Of a DNA stretch of 64,000 nt, positions 1-8,132 are shown one piece after another; positions within the stretch are counted from its first letter, which is position 1, and every line of letters starts with the position of its first letter. The translations under genes and the position numbers were made by a program. The notes beneath the pieces were generated by a model. That model worked only from the letters and a program-made list of their open reading frames with translations, did no database searches and was not told where the DNA came from. Source of the DNA: Arthrobacter sp042667405 (GTDB lineage: Bacteria > Actinomycetota > Actinomycetes > Actinomycetales > Micrococcaceae). The DNA is taken from the NCBI RefSeq assembly GCF_042667405.1, contig NZ_JBHVAL010000003.1, positions 186,001 through 250,000 of the forward strand. The letters run 5' to 3'.

Positions 1-1150
1 CCGGCCCGGCATACGGCCCGCGGTCCAAATGCTCGAGTTTCCGGATCAAGGCGCCCGCCACCAGGGTGGGAGTTCCGCAGACAGCCGCCGTAGGATGCAG
101 GGCGTTGATGAGCGCCAGGCACGTAGGCACATGTCCCTCGATATCGGCCAACTCGGCTTTCACATCCGAGGCCAAATGCCACACGTTGGGCAACTCCAGA
201 ATGAACGGCTCGCTGTGGGAATTCATCGCCTCGGAGAACGGTGCCAGTTGCCGCGTCAGGGAATCAATGGCGATTTCGTGTTCATGCCGCTGCTTGTCCG
301 AACCGGCCAAGACCCGCTCGGCGTATTCCATGGGGGAGCCGTCCATGCCATCGGCATCCCGACGGTCCAGGGTTCCCGCCAGGACCCGGGCCTGCGCAGT
401 ACGGCCTTCCACCTGAATCAGCATTTCAGGTGTTGCGCCAACCAAGCCGTCAACACCGTAGGTCCAGCATTCGCGGTACCTCGCGGCCAGCTGGCGAAGA
501 ACCTCGGCCGCGTTGACGCCGGCCGGAAGGGTGGCAACGACGTCGCGCGCCAACACCAGCTTCTCCAGCTTGCCGGCACGGATCTCTTCGACCCCGTCGG
601 CTACAGCTTTCATCCAGTTTTCTTCGCTGAGCGAACCGTGGCTGAGGTAGCCGTCTTCGGCAACGGCCTCAGGGGACAGTCCGACGTCGGACCCTCCTTG
701 GGCGGACTCGTCACCGTTGGTGCCGGCGAGCCAGCGGTCCACGCTGGCGAGGACGCTCGCCTCGGTGAGGGGGCCGGCGTCGAACGTCAATTGGGTGGCC
801 CAGGCGCGACCGTCACGGATGCCGATCACCAATTCCGGCAGGATCAGGCGGGAAACGTGCGGGGAGGTCTTGGAGAAAGCGAAGGAACCGAATGCCACAG
901 GACCGGTGCCCGGGAGCTCCACGTAATCAGTGATCTCTGCCTCAAGAATGAGGTGCCGCCACCAGATATCGGCCTCGAGGAAACGCTCGGGGCCGGTGGC
1001 ATTGAAGCGGGTCAGCTCGCCATAGCCCACCAGGCCGGCTTCGCGCCGGGACCAGCAAAGAACGTCGTCCCGCACCAGAAATGACGGCAGCCCCCCGGAG
1101 GATGAATCAACATCGAGGGGGACTGTCAAGGTGCGGAGCGTACTCGTCAT
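1..1150 (-). CDS. menF: Isochorismate synthase MenF, 3' end beyond left edge
   Basis: Converts chorismate to isochorismate, the first committed step to menaquinone. I read this frame from the reverse complement; it is open from ATG at 1150 to the left edge (about 383 codons, against roughly 430-470 for the family), so the C-terminus is missing. Visible family sequence includes KLVLARDVVA, GATPEML, AGTLDR and, near the left edge, the chorismate-binding stretch HPTAAVCGTP followed by LEHLDRGPYAG. It is divergent from menG with about 90 bp between the starts, which fits a shared menaquinone promoter region. A salicylate-type or entC-type isochorismate synthase would look similar; the menaquinone neighbours favour MenF. 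Confidence 0.9.
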   Translation of the reverse strand, partial: MTSTLRTLTVPLDVDSSSGGLPSFLVRDDVLCWSRREAGLVGYGELTRFNATGPERFLEADIWWRHLILEAEITDYVELPGTGPVAFGSFAFSKTSPHVSRLILPELVIGIRDGRAWATQLTFDAGPLTEASVLASVDRWLAGTNGDESAQGGSDVGLSPEAVAEDGYLSHGSLSEENWMKAVADGVEEIRAGKLEKLVLARDVVATLPAGVNAAEVLRQLAARYRECWTYGVDGLVGATPEMLIQVEGRTAQARVLAGTLDRRDADGMDGSPMEYAERVLAGSDKQRHEHEIAIDSLTRQLAPFSEAMNSHSEPFILELPNVWHLASDVKAELADIEGHVPTCLALINALHPTAAVCGTPTLVAGALIRKLEHLDRGPYAGP

Positions 1151-1241
1151 GATGGAACAACAGTACTCCCGCGCGGGAGCAGAACCTGAGCCGACTTCTA
1201 CAGCGCAGCAAAGTCTGCGGAATGTCTGAGACAATTACTGG

Positions 1242-2012
1242 GTGAACCGAGCATCCTTGGAAAAGCGTCCGGACGAAGTTGCGACGATGTTTGATGATGT
1301 CGCCCCAAAATACGACGTCGTCAATGACGTCTTGTCCATGGGGCAGACCCGGCGTTGGCGCCGGATCGTGGTGGACGCCATGGATGTAAAGAAGGGTCAG
1401 AAGGTCCTTGACCTCGCCGCCGGAACGGGAACGTCCAGCGAGCCCTACGCCGATGCGGGCGTGGATGTTGTGGCCTGTGACTTCTCCCTGGGCATGCTCA
1501 AGGTGGGCAAGCGCCGCCGCCCGGACATCGACTTCATTGCAGGGGACGCCACCAACCTGCCGTTCGCGGACAACAGCTTTGACGCCTCCACCATTTCCTT
1601 CGGCCTGCGCAATGTCGTGGAACCCCGCAAGGCACTGGAGGAGATGCTGCGCGTCACCAAGCCCGGTGGCCGCCTGGTCATCGCCGAGTTCTCCCACCCT
1701 GTGGTTCCGCTGTGGCGCAACCTTTACACCGAATACCTGATGCGGGCCCTCCCGGCCATCGCCACCAAGGTCTCCTCCAACCCGGATGCCTACGTGTACC
1801 TTGCCGAGTCCATCCGTGCTTGGCCGGACCAGGACCACCTGGCGCAATGGCTCGCGGATGCAGGCTGGACGGACATCACCTACCGCAATCTCAGTGGCGG
1901 GATTGTTGCCGTGCACCGGGCGCAGAAGCCTGCCGAGCACCGCGAAAGTGTTCCCGTGGCCAAGTTGCGCCGCCAGATCAAACCGCGCCGAACGGGCGCC
2001 CAGTCCGGCTAA
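1242..2012 (+). CDS. menG: Demethylmenaquinone methyltransferase (MenG/UbiE)
   Basis: SAM-dependent C-methylation of demethylmenaquinone, the last ring step of menaquinone synthesis. The 256-residue length is normal. The SAM-binding motif DLAAGTGTS lies at residues 57-65; the UbiE signatures YDVVNDVLSMGQTRRW (about 24-39) and RVTKPGGRLVIAEFS (about 138-152) are intact. The start is GTG; a -10-like GACAAT (1230-1235) sits exactly 6 nt upstream of it and no Shine-Dalgarno is visible, so the message may be leaderless. The next gene, the prenyl reductase, starts 18 bp downstream, so the two are probably one operon. Confidence 0.94.
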   Translation: MNRASLEKRPDEVATMFDDVAPKYDVVNDVLSMGQTRRWRRIVVDAMDVKKGQKVLDLAAGTGTSSEPYADAGVDVVACDFSLGMLKVGKRRRPDIDFIAGDATNLPFADNSFDASTISFGLRNVVEPRKALEEMLRVTKPGGRLVIAEFSHPVVPLWRNLYTEYLMRALPAIATKVSSNPDAYVYLAESIRAWPDQDHLAQWLADAGWTDITYRNLSGGIVAVHRAQKPAEHRESVPVAKLRRQIKPRRTGAQSG

Positions 2013-2030
2013 GTTGCTGATTAGGACGAC

Positions 2031-3374
2031 GTGAAAGTACTGATTGTCGGCGCGGGCCCTGCCGGGTCCACAGCCGCGTATTACCTCGCCCAAGCGGGCA
2101 TCGACGTCACTGTGCTGGAAAAAACGTCGTTTCCCCGCGAGAAAGTCTGCGGAGATGGGCTCACTCCGAGAGCCGTCCGCGAGATCCAGAAGCTGGGCCT
2201 GCCCCATGCCGTTGACGAGGGATGGCGCCGCAACAAGGGCCTGCGCCTCATTGCCGGTGGCCGCACCATCGAATTGCCCTGGCCGGAAGTTGCGGACTTT
2301 CCCACCTACGGCCTGATTCGCACCCGCCTCGGTTTCGACGAGGACCTTGCCCGTCACGCACAGGCAGCCGGCGCCGTGGTGCTCGAGCACCACAGCGTCA
2401 CCTCTGCGCTGACCGACGACGCCGGTCGCGTCATCGGTGTTCGCGCCTCGATCCTTGACGAGTCCGGACGCAAGACGGGCGAACAGCGCGACTTCCATGC
2501 CGACGTCGTACTCGCCGCGGACGGTAACTCCACGCGAACCGCCGTGTCGCTGGGGATGCATAAGCGCGACGACCGGCCGCTCGGCGTCGCGGTGCGCACC
2601 TACTTCACCTCGCCCCGCCACGAGGACGACTGGATGGAAGGCTGGCTGGAACTACCGGGCAAGTCCGGCAAGCCGCTGCCCGGCTACGGCTGGGTGTTCG
2701 GGGTCGGCGACGGCACCTCCAACGTGGGCCTCGGCATCCTGAACTCCTCCAAGGAATTCGGCAAGCTCGACTACAAGCAGGTCCTGCGCGAATGGACCGC
2801 CGGCATGCCCTCCGAGTGGGGCTTCACTCCCGAAAACCAGGTGGGGGAGATCCGTGGCGCCGCGCTGCCCATGGGCTTCAACCGCACGCCGCACTACTCG
2901 CCCGGGCTGCTTCTGCTGGGCGACGCCGGCGGCATGGTGTCCCCGTTCAACGGCGAAGGAATCTCCTACGCGATGGAGTCGGCCCGTTTCGCGGCTGAGT
3001 TCCTGATTGACGCTTCTTCGCGCTCAGCCTCCGCCGGTTGGTCCACGCACGACGCCGATGCCCACCTTGCGCGGTACGCGGACTATGTGCGTGAGCAGTG
3101 GGGTTCGCACTTCACGCTGGGACGGATGTTTGCATCCCTGATCGGCAAGCCTGCAGTGATGAAGCTTGCGCTGCGCACCGGCATGCCCATTCCGGTCCTG
3201 ATGCGCTTTGTGGTGCGCATGCTCGCCAACCTGACCGACCCGTCCGCGAAGGGCTTCGAAGACCGCGTGATCCGCGTCCTCGAGATGCTGGTTCCGGCAA
3301 CGTCAAACACTTCCTCTGCCCGCGCCCTGACGCCGGCAGGCTCCGACACCGCGGTTTCCGCAACAACTAGTTAG
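2031..3374 (+). CDS. menJ: Geranylgeranyl-reductase-family FAD protein, probable menaquinone reductase MenJ
   Basis: Flavoprotein that saturates a prenyl double bond; in this setting most likely the beta-isoprene unit of menaquinone, giving MK-n(H2). A Rossmann FAD site, VGAGPAGS, lies at residues 6-13, and the second FAD motif LLLGDAGGM with FNGEGISYAM at about 294-315. Length is 447 residues. The start is GTG at 2031 with AGGAC a few bases upstream. Order menG, reductase, polyprenyl synthase matches the menaquinone region of mycobacteria (MenJ, Rv0561c), which is the basis for the specific name. The family match is clear; substrate is inferred from context. Acting on archaeal-type or chlorophyll-type prenyl chains is excluded only by the organism type. 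Confidence 0.85.
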   Translation: MKVLIVGAGPAGSTAAYYLAQAGIDVTVLEKTSFPREKVCGDGLTPRAVREIQKLGLPHAVDEGWRRNKGLRLIAGGRTIELPWPEVADFPTYGLIRTRLGFDEDLARHAQAAGAVVLEHHSVTSALTDDAGRVIGVRASILDESGRKTGEQRDFHADVVLAADGNSTRTAVSLGMHKRDDRPLGVAVRTYFTSPRHEDDWMEGWLELPGKSGKPLPGYGWVFGVGDGTSNVGLGILNSSKEFGKLDYKQVLREWTAGMPSEWGFTPENQVGEIRGAALPMGFNRTPHYSPGLLLLGDAGGMVSPFNGEGISYAMESARFAAEFLIDASSRSASAGWSTHDADAHLARYADYVREQWGSHFTLGRMFASLIGKPAVMKLALRTGMPIPVLMRFVVRMLANLTDPSAKGFEDRVIRVLEMLVPATSNTSSARALTPAGSDTAVSATTS

Positions 3375-3383
3375 GGTTAACCC

Positions 3384-4487
3384 GTGACGAACTCTGCCGA
3401 ACACAGCTGGACGCATGCCGGGCACGGCTTGCCGGACTCCAACGAGCCTTCCCTGAACACCACGGCGATTGCAACGGGCCTCCAGCTGCCCGCAGGTTTT
3501 GCCGCCATCGCAGGCGACGCCGAGCTTGGCCCGGCCATCACCAACAATCTTGCCCGGGTGGAGAAGAAGCTTCGCGAAGCGATCTCCAACTCGGACCCGC
3601 TGGCTGACGCGACGTCGCGCCACCTGGTGGAAGCCGGAGGCAAGCGGATCCGCCCGCTGCTGACCCTGCTGTGCGCACACCTGGGCGACGCCTCACGTCC
3701 CGAGGTTGTACAGGCAGCCGTTGTTGTTGAGCTCACGCACCTGGCCACGCTCTACCACGATGACGTGATGGACTCCGCGCCTTTCCGCCGTGGGGCTCCC
3801 ACTGCCCACGAAGTCTGGGGCAACTCGGTGGCCATCCTGACCGGCGACCTTATCTTTGCCCGCGCCTCCATCCTGGTTTCAGAACTCGGGTCCCGGGCTC
3901 TCGGCATCCAGGCCCGCACCTTTGAGCGGCTGTGCCTTGGCCAGCTGCACGAAACCGTGGGGCCGCGCGAAGACGAGGATCCGGTGGAGCACTACCTCTC
4001 GGTGATTGCAGACAAGACCGGGTCCTTGGTTGCTGCTTCCGGGCAGCTCGGTGCGATTTTCGCCGGCGCTGCTCCGGAATACGAGGACGTGCTGGTTGAG
4101 TACGGCGAAAAGGTCGGCGTCGCATTCCAGCTGGCCGACGACGTCATTGATGTCACCGGAGTAAAGGTCAAGTCCGGCAAGTCCCCGGGCACTGACCTCC
4201 GTGAAGGCGTTCCCACCCTCCCTGTGCTGTTGCTGCGCCGCGATGCAGCGGCGGGTGACACGTCCGCCGTCGCCCTTCTTGAACTGATCGACGGCGACCT
4301 GTCCTCGGATGAGGCGCTGGCTGAGGCCGTGGCCGGCCTGCGTGAGCACCCTGTCACCAGTGAGTCCTGGAAGATCGCCCGCCAGTGGTCAGCCGAGGCC
4401 GTCGCGGCCCTGGCCCCGCTGCCCGAGGGTGTCGTGAAGGACTCCCTGACCAACTTCGCCCACGCTGTGGTGGACCGCAGCAGCTAA
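3384..4487 (+). CDS. Long-chain trans-polyprenyl diphosphate synthase (menaquinone side chain)
   Basis: Condenses isopentenyl diphosphate units to an all-trans prenyl diphosphate that MenA attaches to the quinone ring. Both aspartate-rich motifs are present: DDVMD at residues 126-130 and DDVID at 252-256, with GGKRIRP near 86-92. Length is 367 residues; the first ~60 residues are an extension of low similarity to the catalytic fold. The GTG start lies 9 bp after the reductase stop, so translation is probably coupled. Chain length cannot be read with certainty from the sequence; octa- or nonaprenyl is expected for this group. A rho-independent terminator follows 18 bp after the stop. Confidence 0.9.
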   Translation: MTNSAEHSWTHAGHGLPDSNEPSLNTTAIATGLQLPAGFAAIAGDAELGPAITNNLARVEKKLREAISNSDPLADATSRHLVEAGGKRIRPLLTLLCAHLGDASRPEVVQAAVVVELTHLATLYHDDVMDSAPFRRGAPTAHEVWGNSVAILTGDLIFARASILVSELGSRALGIQARTFERLCLGQLHETVGPREDEDPVEHYLSVIADKTGSLVAASGQLGAIFAGAAPEYEDVLVEYGEKVGVAFQLADDVIDVTGVKVKSGKSPGTDLREGVPTLPVLLLRRDAAAGDTSAVALLELIDGDLSSDEALAEAVAGLREHPVTSESWKIARQWSAEAVAALAPLPEGVVKDSLTNFAHAVVDRSS

Positions 4488-4504
4488 TTTCCCTGCTTTC
4501 CCGC

Positions 4505-4541
4505 AGGCGTCCGGCTCGTCATGGGCTGGGCGCCTGTTTTT
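4505..4541 (+). terminator. Rho-independent terminator of the menG operon
   Basis: Stem AGGCGTCC (4505-4512) pairs with GGGCGCCT (4528-4535) with one G-U pair, 15-nt loop, followed by GTTTTTTG. It closes the menaquinone operon. Confidence 0.85.
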
Positions 4542-4586
4542 TGTGCCTGGGTTTCTGCGCTTTTGCTGGGCTTTGCGACGGGCCCT

Positions 4587-4683
4587 GTGCCGCCACGACC
4601 AACTTTGGGTGAGCATTCGGGCCCTGGGCAGCATTTCGCGGCGTGTCCCGCCCTTCTGCCGTCAATGTGGGTGGTGGGGGCAC
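4587..4683. repeat. 97-bp element with 21-bp imperfect terminal inverted repeats, copy 1 (family I)
   Basis: The left end reads GTGCCGCCACGACCAACTTT(G) at 4587-4607 and the right end is its imperfect reverse complement at 4663-4683. A second copy of 98 bp with the same ends lies at 5946-6043, on the other side of the AbiEi/DUF559 gene. Interior similarity is best when copy 2 is reverse-complemented (a shared GTCCCG...CTTCTGC), so the copies are probably inverted. No coding capacity; resembles a MITE or an intergenic palindromic repeat. Confidence 0.7.
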
Positions 4684-5061
4684 GGGCTCACAGCGTGCTT
4701 AAAACGGAATGGCCCCGGTCCGCTGCAACGTTACGAGTCATACGCTGCACCGAACCGGGACCACAATCTCCGTTCGCATCAGACCCACCGGAGGCATTTA
4801 GTGGATCCGTGAATAGCTTATGACAATCCTGTCAAATTGGCAACTCTTCGCGTCAACGGATTTTCGTTTGTAGTGCTGTGGTTTACAGGTTGAGCTCGCG
4901 CCGTCAGCACCCACATTGATGTCGGGGAGCGGGTGACACGCCGGAACTGGGGGAGTTGTGGCTGGTTCTTGCAGCAAAGTCGGTGGCGGAGGCACGGAAC
5001 GTTTTCCACATAGCCCTATTCACCCCAACGCCGTGAGCCGTCCTGGCTGGACTATTTGCAT
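4684..5061 (+). promoter_or_regulatory. Upstream region of the AbiEi/DUF559 gene
   Basis: A gene-free, comparatively AT-rich stretch. It contains the inverted repeat TGACA-ATCC-TGTCA (4821-4834), a plausible repressor or activator site. Immediately before the ATG at 5062 is GACTAT (5050-5055) with a 6-nt gap, compatible with a leaderless transcript. Nothing else recognisable. Confidence 0.4.
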
Positions 5062-5928
5062 ATGGACATCGTTGATTTTCTCCGCAGCCGTGAAGGGGCT
5101 GCAACTGCCCAAGCACTCTACGCAGCGGGTTTTACACGCCGGGCTCTGGCCAATGCCGTCAGCAAAGGGATCGTCACCAGACTGCATCGCGGTGTCTACG
5201 TTTCACGGAAGGCAGCCCCGGACGTAGTAGCCGCGTTTCGTTCCAACGGAAAGCTGACCTGCGTTTCCGCTGCTCGCTTTTATCAGTTGTGGACCCTTGA
5301 TAGCGCCAATGACCTCCATCTCAGCTGCGGAACGGGGTTGGCCCGTCACCAGGTTGTTCACCACGGTCAGTGCATACACCCGGACCACCCATTTCTGCCG
5401 GTGGCAGGTGTTGGTGATGTTTTGCTGCACGCCTTGAGATGTCTACCGGAGTTGGAATCACTCGTCATGGTGCAGAGCGCGGTCAGCCAAGCACTGTTGA
5501 CCACCAAATTCCTGGAAAACAAGATGGGAGGAAACCGGAACGGCAAAGCCCGCGCAATTCTGGATCTTGTCCTTCCGCGAGCAGATTCACTCCTGGAAGT
5601 CCTCGCCCATACGCACTTCAAAAGGGCAGGCCTCCGCGTCAAGATGCATGCAAACGTCCCCGGCGTGGGTGAAGTGGACTGCCTGATCGAGGACTGCGTG
5701 ATTGTTGAACTCGACGGCGGGACACACTTCGAGCCAAAGCAGGTGAAGAAGGATTGGTACCGAAGCAACTCGGGTTTGAGGGGCGGCTTCATGAGTCTGC
5801 ATTACTACTATGCAGACGTTGTGTATCAGCCACAGAAGATGGTGGACGAAGTCCTTGCGGTCCTGGCGAACAGGGAAACCGGCCGCTACGGGCCCCTCCG
5901 CTACATAGCCGGCCCGCCGCCGTCGTAA
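5062..5928 (+). CDS. AbiEi-type winged-helix plus DUF559/Vsr-like nuclease-fold protein
   Basis: The N-terminal ~55 residues (DFLRSREGAATAQALYAAGF, then a basic RLHRGVYVS segment) resemble the winged-helix domain of AbiEi-type antitoxins. Residues ~180-270 look like a DUF559/Vsr endonuclease fold of the PD-(D/E)xK superfamily: GVGEVDCLI, then VIVELDGGTHF, then a basic KQVKKDWYR segment and a Y-rich strand. Length is 288 residues from ATG 5062; an in-frame TTG at 5056 is less likely. Such two-domain proteins are common in Actinobacteria and usually lack a linked AbiEii toxin, as here. Function is unknown; DNA cleavage or regulation is an inference. It sits alone between two inverted repeat elements, which suggests acquisition as a unit. 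Confidence 0.7.
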   Translation: MDIVDFLRSREGAATAQALYAAGFTRRALANAVSKGIVTRLHRGVYVSRKAAPDVVAAFRSNGKLTCVSAARFYQLWTLDSANDLHLSCGTGLARHQVVHHGQCIHPDHPFLPVAGVGDVLLHALRCLPELESLVMVQSAVSQALLTTKFLENKMGGNRNGKARAILDLVLPRADSLLEVLAHTHFKRAGLRVKMHANVPGVGEVDCLIEDCVIVELDGGTHFEPKQVKKDWYRSNSGLRGGFMSLHYYYADVVYQPQKMVDEVLAVLANRETGRYGPLRYIAGPPPS

Positions 5929-5945
5929 ATTTTGGGCCCAAAGCC

Positions 5946-6043
5946 GTGCCGCCACAACCAACTTTGCGAGCAGAAGGTCGCCGGGACCCCCGGAAAACGG
6001 CGTGGCGCGGTGTTTAGAAACCCAATGTGGGTCGTGGCGGTAC
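5946..6043. repeat. 98-bp element with terminal inverted repeats, copy 2 (family I)
   Basis: Ends GTGCCGCCACAACCAACTTT(G) at 5946-5966 and the imperfect reverse complement CAATGTGGGTCGTGGCGGTA(C) at 6023-6043. Same ends and nearly the same size as the copy at 4587-4683, apparently in the opposite orientation. Confidence 0.7.
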
Positions 6044-6050
6044 AGGCGCC

Positions 6051-6094
6051 AAACAAAAACAGCCCCCGCGCAACCAAACGGCTGCGCGGGGGCT
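6051..6094 (-). terminator. Terminator of the TRIC-SUKH operon
   Basis: Perfect 12-bp stem AGCCCCCGCGCA (6061-6072) with TGCGCGGGGGCT (6083-6094), 10-nt loop. On the minus strand it is followed by a T-rich tract (complement of 6051-6060), so it ends leftward transcription. Confidence 0.88.
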
Positions 6095-6109
6095 GCGTGG
6101 ACAGCAAAC

Positions 6110-6532
6110 CTAGTCCTCGTCGTTGAACGCCCACTCGAACATGTCGAACACGAACTCGGAGAACGTACCTTCCTCGCTCTTCCACTGGCCGCGGGCGTTG
6201 TTACGGCGCCACACGATGGGGTCCGGGATGTTGAGGTCGGCGGTGCGGAAGCCCCAAGTGAACTGTTCGTCCTCGTCCTCCAGGAACATGAGGAAGCCTT
6301 CGTCATCGACTTCGAGTTCCTCGGGGTCCCAAAAGTAGTGGTAGGCCTCCATGAGGTCTTCGCAACCGCCGATGGCAAGGTAGAACTCGCGCAGGACCAG
6401 CGGGATGGTGAAGGAGTGTTCGGCGAGGGCGTCGTCCAGTTCCTCTGGCGTGAGGCCGTCTTCTTCCTGCCATTCATCCTCGAGATACTTTGGGACCAGC
6501 GCGCGGAACTTCTCGAGGAACATGTCAGTCAT
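6110..6532 (-). CDS. SMI1/KNR4 (SUKH) family protein
   Basis: An acidic 140-residue protein with SUKH fold features: IPLVLREFYLAIGGCEDLM early on, a central Asp/Glu-rich strand set, and DPIVWRRNN. SUKH proteins are often immunity proteins against polymorphic toxins but also occur as stand-alone cytosolic proteins; no toxin gene is next to it, so no immunity role can be claimed. It starts 13 bp after the TRIC-like gene stop, so the two are probably co-transcribed, and a strong terminator follows. Confidence 0.75.
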   Translation of the reverse strand: MTDMFLEKFRALVPKYLEDEWQEEDGLTPEELDDALAEHSFTIPLVLREFYLAIGGCEDLMEAYHYFWDPEELEVDDEGFLMFLEDEDEQFTWGFRTADLNIPDPIVWRRNNARGQWKSEEGTFSEFVFDMFEWAFNDED

Positions 6533-6545
6533 GCTCTTATCCTAG

Positions 6546-7247
6546 CTAATCCCGGGCACCCGAAATTGCGCCTCCGCCGGTCCCGGCACGGTGCCAGCCA
6601 CGGACTGCCAACGGCACGTACCAGCCGCGACGCCAGGCGGTTACCCGGAAGGCGAAAACAACCCCGGCGATCACACACGCCGTCAGCCCACTGAAGAGCC
6701 CAAGGTGCCACAGCAACGTGGTCAGTCCCGCTCCGACAAAGGCAGGCAGCGCATAGATATCGCGGTTGTTGAACAGGGTGGGGATTTCGTTCGCGGTGAT
6801 GTCCCGGAGCAAGCCACCGCCCACGCCGGTGGTGACACCCAGCAGTATCGCCGCCACGGGATTCATGCCGGCACTGATTGCCTTGAGGGTTCCGGTGATG
6901 CAGAACAAAGCCAGCCCGCCGGCGTCGAACAGCGTCAAAAGTGACGTGAAGCGCTGGACGGAGGAGAACAGGTAGTAGACCAGCATCGCCGCGAGCAGGG
7001 GAGGCGCCAGATAGGCGGGATTTGTGAAGGCGATGGGCGGACCGGCGTTGATGACGATGTCGCGGATGACGCCGCCGCCAAGTGCTGCGATGGACGCAAG
7101 GAGTATCGAACCGACAAAGTCGAACTGCTTCCGGGCGGCCAGCAACGACCCCGAGACGGCAAAAAAGAACACACCGATGAGGTCAAGCCAGAGAAGAACA
7201 ATGTCAAAGGAAATCACGGGGACTGGTTCTTTCTTAACGTGCTTCAC
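6546..7247 (-). CDS. Trimeric intracellular cation (TRIC)-type channel, UPF0126/YicG family
   Basis: Integral membrane protein of 233 residues with about seven hydrophobic segments. The two internal repeats each carry the family motif: GGGVIRD at 57-63 and GGGLLRD at 143-149. Bacterial members form homotrimeric monovalent cation channels. The GTG start at 7247 gives a charged 10-residue N-terminus; a downstream GTG at 7217 is an alternative since neither has a strong ribosome-binding site. It is divergent from the chelatase gene at 7281, leaving only 33 bp, so the two promoters overlap the opposing genes. Confidence 0.88.
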   Translation of the reverse strand: MKHVKKEPVPVISFDIVLLWLDLIGVFFFAVSGSLLAARKQFDFVGSILLASIAALGGGVIRDIVINAGPPIAFTNPAYLAPPLLAAMLVYYLFSSVQRFTSLLTLFDAGGLALFCITGTLKAISAGMNPVAAILLGVTTGVGGGLLRDITANEIPTLFNNRDIYALPAFVGAGLTTLLWHLGLFSGLTACVIAGVVFAFRVTAWRRGWYVPLAVRGWHRAGTGGGAISGARD

Positions 7248-7280
7248 AACAGGTGCTGGCTCAACGTTACGCTAGCTCCC

Positions 7281-7979
7281 ATGAACAGCCCCGTTTTGAT
7301 CGCCTGTGCCCACGGAACCCGCAATGCCGAGGGGCAGGCAGCCATCCGCCAGGTCATGGCCGAAATCGAGGAACTCCGTCCCGGGCTTCGGGTCCTGGAG
7401 GCCTACGTGGACGTGCAGGAGCCTGAATTGTCCGGGGTGGTGGAGGGCCTGCCCGAGGGAACTGCCGCCGTCGTCGTACCGCTTTTGCTTTCCACCGGCT
7501 TCCATATCAAGGTTGACGTTCCCAAGGCGATCAAGAGCAGGCCCGAGGTAGTGGCCGCCAGGCCGCTGGGTCCCGATCCGCGGCTGGCGGAGCTGCTGGC
7601 CATGCACCTGCGCAACGCCGGGCTGCAGGAGAACGACGGCGTCCTGCTGGCTGCCGCCGGTTCGTCACTTCCGGACGGGTCGGTGGATTCGGAGGAGCAG
7701 GCGCGTTTGCTCGCTGAGCTGCTGCCGAACAAGGTGCGGGTCGCCTATGGTGCCAGCGCCCAGCCGACAGTGCCCGACGGCGTCGCCTCCTTGCGTGCTG
7801 AGCTCGCCGGAAGCGGTGGCCGCGTTTTTGTCGCGTCCTACCTGTTGGCCACCGGCTATTTCCATGACCAGCTTTTCAAGGCTGGCGCCGACGTTGTGAC
7901 GGATCCGTTGCTGCCGTCTACGGTTCTGGCGGAGATTGCGCTGGAGCGTTTCGACGCAGTGTTGGAAAGCCTCTCCTAA
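7281..7979 (+). CDS. Sirohydrochlorin chelatase (CbiX/SirB-like)
   Basis: Predicted to insert Fe(II) into sirohydrochlorin, giving siroheme for the sulfite reductase encoded next. The 232-residue protein has the family start VLIACAHGTRN with candidate metal-binding His11 and TGFH with His75. A second similar half (RVAYGASAQPT, then YLLATGYFHDQL) shows the duplicated chelatase fold of the long forms. ATG 7281 is chosen over an upstream in-frame start because it begins the conserved domain directly. Cobalt chelation (CbiX) cannot be excluded, but the flanking sulfur genes favour iron. Confidence 0.85.
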   Translation: MNSPVLIACAHGTRNAEGQAAIRQVMAEIEELRPGLRVLEAYVDVQEPELSGVVEGLPEGTAAVVVPLLLSTGFHIKVDVPKAIKSRPEVVAARPLGPDPRLAELLAMHLRNAGLQENDGVLLAAAGSSLPDGSVDSEEQARLLAELLPNKVRVAYGASAQPTVPDGVASLRAELAGSGGRVFVASYLLATGYFHDQLFKAGADVVTDPLLPSTVLAEIALERFDAVLESLS

Positions 7980-8059
7980 CCTTTGTTTGCAAGGAAATCC
8001 GGGCTTCGGGGACCTGCATATCCAGCGCCCGGGAACAAGGCAGTCGGCGTGTTCGTGAC

Positions 8060-8132
8060 GAAATGTTTCCCTAGGTGACTCAACATTTCCAGACCTTTGC
8101 TGGCCAAATCTGGCCAGACCTACAGTCGATGT
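8060..8132 (+). promoter_or_regulatory. Promoter and operator-like sites of the sirA-cysHDN operon
   Basis: TTGCTG (8097-8102), an 18-bp spacer, TACAGT (8121-8126), then 6 nt to the ATG at 8133; no Shine-Dalgarno. The geometry predicts transcription starting at the A of ATG. The palindrome CTGGCCAAATCTGGCCAG (8100-8117) spans the end of the -35 and the spacer, an ideal repressor position. Upstream is a second inverted repeat, GAAATGTT-N14-AACATTTC (8060-8089), placed like an activator site. The binding proteins are not known from the sequence. Confidence 0.7.

Noticed and set aside
29..1084. 351-codon plus-strand frame over menF
   Set aside because: The minus strand encodes a clear isochorismate synthase; the plus frame has no start site or family features.
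6110..6532. SUKH protein as part of a toxin-immunity pair
   Set aside because: No polymorphic toxin gene is adjacent; the upstream partner is a TRIC-type channel, so an immunity role is not supported.
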